Source: Prosopocoilus inquinatus (taxonomy: Eukaryota; Arthropoda; Insecta; Coleoptera; Lucanidae). From it: a DNA stretch of 64,000 bases. The notes beneath the pieces are model-generated. The model did no database searches, was not told the origin of the DNA, and was given only the letters and a program-made list of their open reading frames with translations. The stretch is from contig CM069871.1 in assembly GCA_036172665.1 (NCBI GenBank), positions 60,820,713-60,884,712 of the forward strand. Direction: 5' to 3'. Made by a program: the position numbers and the translations under genes. This document shows, piece by piece, positions 18,641-28,593 of this stretch; within the stretch, counting starts at the first letter, position 1, and each line of letters begins with the position of its first letter.

Positions 18641-20934
18641 TTTAATCGTTTTTAATCGGCGCCCTCATGCCTTGCTTACCTTGCCCGGGCCCTGGCAATT
18701 TGGAAAATGGATCTTTTGTCTTCCGTTCGATAATCCTAACAAATCCGGATCAACCGGTGCAATTATTAGTTCAAATTAAAGAGTACTGTATTTTAAAAAT
18801 TGAATCGTGTCAAATATTAGTTACGGATATGTTGCAAAGAAATACGCGCCGGTCTCGCCGCCGGGACCCCGTAACTATTAAGGCCGCCTCTGATATTAGT
18901 ATAAAGAAACGATATCAAATTTAACCGAAAAATTAATAAAGGTTTTTATTGAAGCTTTTCATCTGAAGTTTTAGTGAAAAACAAAAGTTTACACAATAGC
19001 TCTCTGTGAACCGAGTATTTTCAGTTTGTTTGGCGTAACCCATGCATTTTTACAGTCAAATAGTCTCCGTTTCAAATTTCGCGCCAACTTTAGGACCGCC
19101 CACTTTCCTAATCTATTGGTCGCCTACGGACATCATTTTACTCCTCTGAAAATAGTAACAGATAGGGACGCTGTGGCTGAGGTACGTTTCAAGATTCGCA
19201 TGCCGTGGCCGAGGTACAGGATGTTTCGGATAGGACTGTCAGCTTCTAAGTTTCGTAAATTGGGAAGTTATCTTTGAAAAATCGGAATACGTCAAAAAAA
19301 ACAGGGACTTTTTAAATTCTTATTCAAAGAATTTTATAAAATTAGTTAGATTTGCAACGCAATAACGTACTCGCCGATCATGCTAAAACTTAACACTGTA
19401 AGTGTCGACTATTAATTGGTATAAACAATTGAATAACGCTACCGAAGGAAGAGACGGTTCTTAAGTTTTCTTTCTCATTCATCAACAACGCGAAAACAAA
19501 CGAAAAATGCAGGAAAAAATAAAAAAAAATAAAAATTTTTTTAAACTAATAACAATTACAACCCTTAGCAACGAAAACAAAACAAGTGCGAAAGGCAAAA
19601 ATTAAAAACTGAATAAATAAGATAAATGATTGACGAGAAACGATTGAAAAACGTCACCGGTTCTCAAGTTTTGTTTTGTCGTCAATGCGAAAACAAGAGA
19701 AAGTGAAAAACAAAAATTTCAATTAAAAACACACAGCGTTACCAACCGTGGTGATTTATCGCCACATGGACTACGTTTGGTAAAAATGGGCGAATTATTT
19801 TTATTATTTATTACTTTCAGTTTTCTAGTAATTTTTAATCATTTGCATATGTTAGATGAAGTTTGGTTAATGTCAGTTGGATCGGATTGACCTTGAGATT
19901 TGTTTAACTTAACTTTAATCCATTTATAAATTTTTACATTTTTTAAAGTATTTTTTAATTTTTTTTTACTTGCGTAGAATTATCAGTTGACCTTGAGATT
20001 TGCTGAGGTTCAGTTTAATTTGTATTAAATTTTTTTACTTTGAAGTTAGATCGGATTGACGTCGCATTTTTTTTTTTTTTAATTTAATTGTTAACAACAA
20101 TTTTTTTTATTGTTGTTTGATTTTAATGTTTTATTGCTTTTATTGAGCTGAATAGAATGGAGTTCAGTTGTTGGGTCCAATTTGGTTGATCTTGACAATG
20201 GTCGAACCTCGCTTTAATCTTTCTTTTTTCTATTTTTTTGGCATTTTAAATGCTTCAATTGAATATAGTTAGGTTGAATTCAGTTCAATTGAGTTGGGTT
20301 GACCTTGGGATTTGTTGAGCTTCATTTTTATGTTTGTTTACTTTTAATTTCTTTAATACATATTTCTTTCCTTTAATTTTTTACTTGGGTTGAATGAAGT
20401 TAGGTCGGGTTCAGTTGGATTGGGTGGACATTGAATATTTAAAAAAATAATTGCAATTCTTGGGTCGAATTTGGTTAACCTTGAAATTGTTCGAGTTGCG
20501 TTTTAATCGTTTTTTAATCGGCGCCCTCATGCCTTGCTTACCTTGCCTGGGCCCTGGTAATGTGGAAAATGGATTTTTTGTCTTCCGTTGGATAACCCTA
20601 ACAAATCCGGATCAACCGGTGCAATTATTAGTTCGGATTAAAGAGGTTCTACTGTATTTTAAAAATTGAAACGTGTCAAATATCAGTTACGGATGTGTTG
20701 TAAAGAAATACGCGCCGGTCTCGCCGCCGGGACCCCACAACTATTAAGGCCGCCTCTGATATTAGTTTAAAGAAACGATATCGAAATTAACCGAAAAATT
20801 AATAAAAGTTTTGATTTCGATTAGGATTATTTCAGGCATATTAATTATGGTTTGGGTTACGATTAAGGTTCGAGAAAATTTTCGATTTTTAATGGGTTTT
20901 GGGTTTTTTACGGTTGCAGTGTACACCTCTGGTT

Positions 20935-21880
20935 GTTATATGGCGAGAATAAGTACTTCGAGTATCGTTTTCTTTTGTTTTTTGTTCATTTCATTTCTTT
21001 TTTCTCTTTTATTTATTCACGGTTCGTTTGTTTTGTTTTGTCCTTTTGTTTCCTGCTGCTCTCTTGACATGCAAAAATTTTCAGCAGGAGAATCGTCGTT
21101 CTTTCATTTATTTTCTTTTTGTTCATCGATTCTTCGTTCTTTTTTTTCATTTTGCGCATTCTTCTCTTTTTAATCAAATTCGTTTCCGCATTTTATTGAC
21201 TTCTCTTTACAGTTCTTTTTTCTTTCCTATGTCTTTGTTTTTATTGATTAGTTAATGAAGGCTAGGCTACATAACCTCAACAACAAACACAACCTGTATT
21301 AATTAGAAGTTAAGTTTGGCAGCAGACGTAGTCGAATTGGAATATTGAGTTTTGAACTACCAGATATGAATCAAAAACGACAAGAACTAACCTACCTTTT
21401 TATGTTTTTGACATTTATCGATTTATCGCTTAAAGCAACCCGCTTCGCTGGCAACGCCAACGCGCATCGTCTAGCTGAGAACGCACCTTTAGTTCATTTT
21501 ATGCTCCCGCATTTCTCCTATGTGTTTATTTTTATGAAATTGATTTTCTACGTTTTGTTGACTGGCGTTTTTTTTTACAGATGTCGTTTGTTTTCTGCTA
21601 GTTTTTTTTCCGCTTGATGCCTTACGTTTCGTGCTGTTTCATTTATTTCTCTTTTGTTTCTGATTGATTTTTTTGCAAGTTATTTTGTTTTTGCCTTTTT
21701 TTATTTTCTTTTGTTCCTTCCTGCTTCTATTTTTAGCAAAACAAGAAAGAATAGTTCACCTTGACAACTATCAAATTAATCTTGTATTATTAATTAATGA
21801 TTCGTTTTTGTTTTTTTATTACCACACTCCTAATTCGAAAATTTTAAGCAAAAGATCAAGGAGGTAAAGAAAAAAAGACG
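20935..21880. repeat. Pyrimidine-rich block, copy 1
   Basis: Strongly T/C-biased plus strand with CTTTTTACAG-like motifs, ending in AATAGTTCACCTTGACAACT and TTACCACACTCCTAATTCG. The ending is repeated at 49130-49220, and the block before it is also similar. Open frames here give Phe/Leu-rich peptides that reflect base composition. Confidence 0.5.
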
Positions 21881-23677
21881 AAAGGCAAAACTGTTTTAAA
21901 AATGTAGAAGAAGAAAGATGAAACGAAATTCTAGAAATTCCTCAGTCTATATTCAAATTGGCTATGTCTCTCCTAGAGTAAAACAAGTTATTAGATTAGT
22001 TGGGTCCCTTTTTAATTAATTTTTAACTTTCTTTTTCAATTTTCTAGTTTCTAAATTTTTTTACTTTCTTAAAATTTTTAATTTTTATTTTTTGTTTCAA
22101 TTTTTAATAATTTCTTACATTTTAATTTTTTTATGGAAATAGTTGGATTGGAATGACCTCGAAACGAGTTTAACATTTTATTTTTTGAATTACTTAAAAA
22201 GAATTAATTTTAACATTTCAATTTTTTAGTTTTTTCGAATTTTTTTGTTTCAATTTTTGATAATTTCTTCCTTTTTTATTTTCTGCAAAATTCCTTTTAA
22301 GAGTTGGATTCATTTAGGTTCAGTTTAGTTCAACTGGCTTGATTTGAAACGTTCTTAATGTTCACATTTTTAATTAATTTTTAACTGTTTTCTCAATTTT
22401 CTACTTTCTATTTTTTTTATTACCCTTAAAATTTTTGATATTTATTTATTGTTTCAATTTTTAATAATTACTTACATATTATTTTTTTTATAAAAATAGT
22501 TGGGTTGGATCGATCTTGAAAAGTTTCGCATTTTATTTCTTGATTTTTTTTTAATATTTAAGTTTAACACTTCAATCTTTTACAGTTTTCTCGAATTTTC
22601 TTAAAAGTTTTTATATTTTTGTTTCGATTTTTGATAATTTAATACTTCCTTTTTTATCTTCTGTAAAATTCCTTTTCAGACTTAGATTCATTTAGGTTCA
22701 GTTTCAGTTTCTATTGCTTTGACCTTGAAAAGCTCTTAATGATTAACATTTTGTGTTTAGGTTTGGGGTTAGTTTAGTAGGGTTGGATTCGCTTAATTTC
22801 GGTTTAGTTGGGTTGGGTTCGCTTAAATTCGATTGACGTTGAAATATTTTTTTAATTTTTAAAAATACCGTCTTATATTCTTACCTCGTCTCTAATTTGG
22901 CAACGCTGTAATTAAATTCGCTCTCACTCTCTTACTTATTAAATTCGCATAAAGCTATAACGTTTATATTTATTTTAATCACGGCTTCAGTTAGAGACGA
23001 CTCTAATCATCACATGAGAATACAGCCCATTGTGCTTAATTTTTTTTAATTTTATTTTTTTAATTTTTAATTTTTTTATTTCTTGTTTCAATTTCCTACA
23101 GTTTAATTTTCTATTTTTGATAATTTTACCTTTTTTTATCTACTGTAAAATTCCATTCATGGGTAGGCTTCACTTAGGTTCAGTTCAGTTGGCTTGAGTT
23201 GACCTTGATTATATGTTTTCATTTTAAAATATTGTGTTTATTATTCTCAACGATTTTTACTTTCTTCATTTTTAAAATATTTAATTTTTAACAATTTTTC
23301 TGTCAATCCTCTACAATTTTCTTCGAATTTCCTTAAAATTTTTTACTTTTACAATTTTTTCATTTCGATGAGATTTGATCTAATTTTGCCCCAGTTTAAC
23401 CGGGATTGTCATGGTTTTAGGCATTGGTCCCGGCGTCCCGGCCGGTTTGGTATTTTGTCCCGGTTAACTATTGTATAAACTTAAAACGATACGCCCTGTA
23501 CGTCGAACGCAACGCGACATTTAATTCTGATTTGAAATGGAAAGTTGTTCAATTTAAAATGTAAATGGTACAAAAATAATTAAAATAATTTAAATTTCTG
23601 CTTCAGCGGACTTTCGGCACTTGCTAACTTATCTATCTGCTTCTTTTTAATAACAAAACATTTTTTGGTAGTGGCCT
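21881..23677. repeat. T-rich degenerate repeat; copy of the CTCGTCT unit at 22861-23035
   Basis: Continuation of the decayed repeat (words such as GGTTCAGTTYAGTT, GACCTTGAAA). Bases 22861-23035 match the foldback unit at 5.35-5.64 kb (ACCTCGTCTCTAATTTGGCA, GCTCTCACTCTCTTACTTAT). Near 23389-23467 a small palindrome GTTTAACCGGGA / GTCCCGGTTAAC appears. No gene. Confidence 0.5.
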
Positions 23678-24247
23678 ACCCAGCTAGCAGAGTGACGTGA
23701 AAAGGGCGTTTTAAAGCCGTCATCTTTATCACTAAAATATCATCATATTAACATCCAAAAGACGTCTGAGCGACGTCTTAATCATTTTATAAGTCAAGCC
23801 ATATCACGTCATCTAGATAACGTACCTTTGACGTTAATTGTGATGTAAATAAACGACATAATGACGTGATAATGACGACGAAGTAACGTGTTTCGTCCCT
23901 AAGTTGCAGCCAAATTTATGTAGGGATATTTCTTGTTCACAACTATTGACATGTTACTATTTCCTTTAATTTAACAATTCCAATATTAATTTTGGTATAA
24001 TTGGCTTCAGAAATATTCAAAGTATTTATTTACATTTTTTGTTTAGTTCCAAAAATATTTTTAAACTAATAATTTTCAGAAGTAAACACAGTAACATTTT
24101 ATCACTCTCTATTGACGTGTTAATGACGTCACTTTTACGACGTTATTAATACGTGTCGTACGACTCGTCATATTGACGTCACTTTCTGGACAAATGACGT
24201 CAATGACGTAAAATAACCTAAAAATGACGTCACTCTGCTAGCTGGGT
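23678..24247. mobile_element. 570-bp MITE with clustered TGACGT motifs
   Basis: Terminal inverted repeats ACCCAGCTAGCAGAGTGACG and CGTCACTCTGCTAGCTGGGT are essentially perfect, with TA and AT outside the ends. The interior carries more than a dozen TGACGT / GACGTC / ACGTCA words in both orientations, with an AT-rich centre. No coding capacity. A related but truncated TGACGT cluster ending CTTGCTGCTTGGGT lies at 27150-27325. Confidence 0.8.
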
Positions 24248-25536
24248 AATGTGTTTCTCTTCGTCCTATCCTGTTTCCCACTCCTGTTCCGGTTTAGAGC
24301 TTCATAATTATGGTAAGCCTAGTGATTGTTTCTGTATAGAGATGGGAATCATATATTTTGACGTCATCATTGACGTTGCCAAACGTATCATTATTTTGGT
24401 ATAGGTAGTTGCTTGGGGGTTGCTCGGGGTGGATTTTGAAAACGAAGATTAAATTTCTCTTCCATTTTACATTTAGTCGTGCGCGATAAAATACAAAAAG
24501 CGCTGCTTTAAAAATTCAAGATGGCAGTTAGTAGCAAATATTCAAAATGAAATTGATGGATTACGAAAAGGAAAAACGAAACAAGAGACAATCGAAACAG
24601 TTCAAGAAAAGAGTTACCTACAAGAAAGGCAAATCAGAAATAAAAAAAAAGTTAAAAACTTTTTAATGATCGATAAACGCAATCCAAATGGGAAAAAATA
24701 AATTTTCTAAAGAATTTGTAGTTATGTAATTTATGAAAAATAGTAAACAATTGAAAATTAAAAACAAAAAAAAACATGAGGAACAGTCGTGAAAAAGTAA
24801 AATAAAAATTCCTAACAGCAATTATTACATTAAAAAAAGAAAACATTATACATTCAAGACATGTCAAGACATGATTACAGTAATACGAAATTTACGAAGA
24901 AAAGAGCACATAAAGAAAGACGAATCATAATCATAATACGAAAGCAACAAAAACATATGTAATCGGAAGGGAAATTGAAACAAAAAAAGATAATGGATAA
25001 ATAACGCCGAAGAGAAAAGAAGAGACAGACAAACAAGTGACGATCGTACAATTCAAAACTACTGCGAGATATTCTCGATAATCGATAGAAAAAGCTCGCA
25101 TTATGTTCGGAAAAAAACAAAACAATAAATGAATTTGAAAAATTAAAAACGAAAATTAGAATTTTTTTTTTATATTTTCAAAACTATTGAAGATATTTCA
25201 AATTTCTTTTCAGGTTATTATTCAGCACGAAAATGTGCAACTTTGTCCTAATTTCACCAACTTTGTATCTCTTAAGATAAGGCAGATCCCCATAGCGGTA
25301 CTCGAAAAATGAACAACCTGTATATAAATCTGGATAATACAATTTTTAACAAGACAGAATGCAATCTTTTTTCTACAAAAAAGTCGAATTTAAAATTGAA
25401 TGAGTTGGCAGTACTGTGCCGCCTCGTTATAAAGAATTGCCACAAACCAATTGTAAGACTCCCCGCCTCCCCCGAAAGTCTTATTGATGATGTCAAAATA
25501 TGTGATTCCAATCTTTACTTATGTGATAAAAATATA
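24248..25536. other. Non-coding; purine-rich block and a CCTGTATA repeat end
   Basis: No gene recognised. Bases 24600-25130 are A/G-rich, so the minus strand resembles the pyrimidine-rich blocks elsewhere in the window; its long minus-strand frames are compositional. Bases 25256-25325 (GTATCTCTTAAGATAAGGCA ... CAACCTGTATA) resemble the end of the adjacent foldback family. Confidence 0.45.
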
Positions 25537-26521
25537 GCGGCTGTTTCAAATTGGGTGTGCACTGAAGGGATCTCCTAAACCGTAAGAGATACAATTTCGG
25601 GTAAATGGAAGAAAAGTTGCACGAATCAATGTCTAACTCGTATTCATTGAGAGAATGATTTTTCTATTATTTTTTCTTGAGATATTAATAAAAATGTAAA
25701 AAAATCGATTTTCTTTTTCTCTCTGTATCTCTTTTATTATACATAATTTCGAAATTCCGATTTGACTTTCCAGAGGCACTTTTTGATTCTGCTTCGAATA
25801 GGAGTCACAGAATTGAAGTCAAACGTTTCGTCTTTTCGCGACCATCATCAGTTTCGATTTTTTAAATACAATTTATGTCTTTTTATTATTCCATTAGATA
25901 GAATTTGTTCTCCAGATTGTAACCGTGCATCACACTTACCAATAGTTGGTATTAATCTGAAGATTAAATAATACAGATTTTTATATGAAAATTTTATTTA
26001 ATACATAATTTCAAATTTTTAGTTCGTTTTCTTAGCTATAGTGTAAATTATAATAAACTATTTAAAGTTTTCTGTATCGTTATTTTAATAATGCACTGTA
26101 CTTACGAAAATGAATTTTTACCGATAAATATCTAGTGGTTCTAATATAACTTGCTAGATTAATATCTCAGCTTTGGTATAGAAATCGAAAAGACTAGTTT
26201 TTAATTTTGACTCGCACTGTTGCGTTAAAAGAAAAAATGAATACTAATTATACTAAAAATATTTAGATAATACTGACAAGTGCCTTCTACAAAGACATTG
26301 GCAGCTAAAAATGAATATTTTTGTGATAAATTTGAAAGATACTTTCTATATCAATGTAATTTTTTTTTAATTTCTTTAACACTCAGTGGCTCTCAACATT
26401 TCACTATCTTTAATTTTTTTTAAATATGGTCCAAAAGTGGTACTAAATATTGTCATTCGTTTTGACCAGTTGAAGATTGGCACGTTATATCGGGACCACC
26501 ATCCATAATTTAGACGGATAA

Positions 26522-26716
26522 AGTAGGCTTTATATTTTGGACATTGAAACAGTGACTAGCATTAAGATAAATAATAATGAGGAACTAAGAAGGCGAATAT
26601 TAGATTCTTACAAAAATATTTCACGAATTCATGTTCGACACGCTAGACAACACATAGTATTAAGAACGAAGGTATGTCTTGAAAACAGTGTAGGACATTC
26701 CAAGGATTTACTTTAA
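26522..26716 (+). pseudogene. C-terminal fragment of a Tc1/mariner-type transposase
   Basis: A frame ending at TAA (26714-26716) reads NNNEELRRRILDSY, followed by VRHARQHIVLRTKVCLEN and GHSKDLL. This pattern matches the last ~55 residues of Tc3-like transposases, and the decayed copy at 55131-56142 ends similarly ([13 protein letters not shown] ... [13 protein letters not shown]). Upstream the frame is closed and no catalytic region is recognisable. It is a remnant inside the foldback element. Confidence 0.5.
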
Positions 26717-27149
26717 TTTATTTATTTCACAAACTGATGTTCTTCTTTTATAATTTTTATTCAACTTATTTGTTTTGTTCTTGTAATTTAATATGTTTAT
26801 ACTGATGTTTATTTGGTTTGTGCTAACCACCTAATATCATTTAGTCAATATTTATTGATTTTTCCTCTTCCGACAACTGAATGTTAGTTGCTAATACTTA
26901 AAAAATAAAAAAGTGGTTAGGAATAAATTTACTTATTAAGAAAAACATGACGAAACTGTATCAGCTTTTTTGTCATATTCTACTTTACTTGAAAAAAGGT
27001 ATTAAGTATTTTACAAAATATGTATGAATTTATTTAAAATATTATTTATTTATTTATTGTTCGTAGGTATATGTATAAATATGTACCGATATTTGCATAA
27101 AAATTAAAATACGATTTAGTGTTTTGGTTACTTATGCGTTATAGGTAAT

Positions 27150-27325
27150 ACAATTAAAAATGACGTCAGAAATACACGACTGTTTGACGTACAAAAACGA
27201 CGTCGCCGGGCTGTGACATTTGCCCGTCATTTTTACGTCTTTAATACGTCATTGACATTGGTCATTCGACGTAAACGATGACCAATTTTTGACGTGAAAA
27301 AGACGACACCTTGCTGCTTGGGTCA
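27150..27325. repeat. Second TGACGT-rich block (MITE remnant)
   Basis: Contains AATGACGTCAGAAATACACG, TTTGACGTACAAAAACGACG and TTTTTGACGTGAAAAAGACG, ending ACACCTTGCTGCTTGGGT, which resembles the terminal repeat ACTCTGCTAGCTGGGT of the 23678-24247 element. The other end is not recognisable. Confidence 0.5.
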
Positions 27326-27866
27326 CTGAAATCACCAGAAAAAATGCTAACGACTAGAATAATAAAAAGATAAGAAAACGAAACAAAAATTTGAAATTAT
27401 GTATTAAATAAAATTTTCATAAAAAATCTGAATTATTTAAGCTTCAAAGTAATGTCAACTATTAAGTGTGATGTACCGTTACAATCAGGAGAAAAAGTTC
27501 TACTAACAGAATGATAAAAAGACATAAGCTGTATTTAAAAAATCGAAACTGATGATGGTCGCGAAAAGACGAAACGTTTGACTTCAATTCTATTACTCCT
27601 ATTCGAAGCAGAATCAAAAAGTGCCTGTAGAAAGTTAAATCAGAATTTCAAAATTATATATAATAAAAGAGATGCAGAAGAAAAAAAAATAAAATCGATT
27701 TTTTCACATTTTTATTAATATCTCAAGAAGAAATAATAGAAAAATCATTCTGTTAATAAATACGAGTTAGACATTGATTCGTGCAACTTTTCTTCCATTT
27801 AACCATATTTGTATCTCTTACGGTTTAGGAGATCCCTTCAGTGCACACCCAATTTGAAACAGCCGG

Positions 27867-28593
27867 TATATTATGGAAACTAAAAATAAAAAATTACGAA
27901 GTAAAACAAAATGTTTTACAATAAAAAAACCGAAAGTGCGAGAAGGGCAGTAAAGTCGAAGCGACCTGTATAAGTCAAAATGTTTGAAACAAAAACTCGC
28001 TCGTCCGATAGCACTTTTTTTTCTGAATGAAGCAATGTTGACGTAATGAATGACGACATTAAATAATAAATAGCGTATTAACAGTTCGGGTTTAAAGCGA
28101 ACCGATCCAAAAAGTCGCGATTACTATCGTTTAATTCGCAAACGAAGTCACCGCAAGTGCACAAGAGTTTGTTCGTAAAACGTTTTATTGCAGCTTAGCG
28201 TAATCTAATGTGCCGTACGTACCGTAGCGTACGTTCAAAGTTGTAACGACGAAACCGTCCACGTTTCGCTGACACGTGAAATTTAGGTTAAATTTAATTT
28301 TTTGATAATTCGATGGCGGCGGCGTTTGAGCGTCGAAACGACGGCACGCGGTAAAAACGATCGTTTTTCTTTTTTCCTCGGCGGACGTTGCTTGCAGCGA
28401 GATAGAGAAGAGAACACGAGCGGTCCGAAAAGCCGCTCGCTCAATCGTTCGGCGTTATCCGCGTTCAACCACACCGTATATATCAACGCGCGCTTGCTTT
28501 TCACAAACATTTTCCTTGAGGACGGAATGATGCAGGACCCTCCTGTATTACCTGAAAGTGCATAATTTTTAGCGGTGTTAATTCTGTTAGAGT
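27867..28593. promoter_or_regulatory. INTS3 upstream region and probable 5' UTR
   Basis: Base composition shifts to higher GC and CpG from about 28080 to the start codon, typical of an insect housekeeping promoter. No TATA box is obvious. ATGs upstream of the INTS3 start include one opening an 87-codon frame at 28302-28565; it may be a 5' UTR frame. The transcription start is not defined by the sequence. Confidence 0.55.

Larger units (their letters stand above)
16328..20812. repeat. Direct tandem duplication, two units
   Basis: Unit 1 (about 16328-18944) and unit 2 (about 18945-20812) both run from TTTTATTGAAGCTTTTCATC through TTGCTTACCTTGCCYGGGCC to AACCGAAAAATTAATAAA. The offset is about 2620 bp at the start and about 1860 bp near the end. 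The 873-bp hAT MITE in unit 1 (plus its 8-bp duplication) explains this, partly offset by a small extra insert in unit 2 (near 19159-19222). The units differ at scattered positions. No protein-coding frame is convincing; short frames at 18667 and 20451 translate the same GC-rich island (PCLPCPGPGN). Confidence 0.8.
25537..27866. mobile_element. 2.3-kb foldback element with GCGGCTGTTTCAAATT ends
   Basis: The arms of about 450-500 bp (25537-26030 and 27345-27866) are reverse complements. GGCTGTTTCAAATTGGGTGT pairs with ACACCCAATTTGAAACAGCC, CCTAAACCGTAAGAGATAC with its complement, and AAACGTTTCGTCTTTTCGCG with CGCGAAAAGACGAAACGTTT. TATA flanks both ends. The ends are related to the CAGGCTGTTTC element at 1394-2191. 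The interior contains a transposase tail and a TGACGT-rich remnant. Confidence 0.75.

Noticed and set aside
20811..21867. Series of Phe/Leu/Ser-rich frames that look like membrane proteins
   Set aside because: The strand is extremely T/C-rich, so any open frame gives hydrophobic residues; frames overlap and none has splice or start context. The same applies to 48371-49148 and, on the minus strand, 24652-25125.
28302..28565. 87-codon plus-strand frame upstream of INTS3
   Set aside because: Probably a 5' UTR frame in CpG-rich promoter sequence; the minus-strand frame across it is equally long and neither shows domain character.
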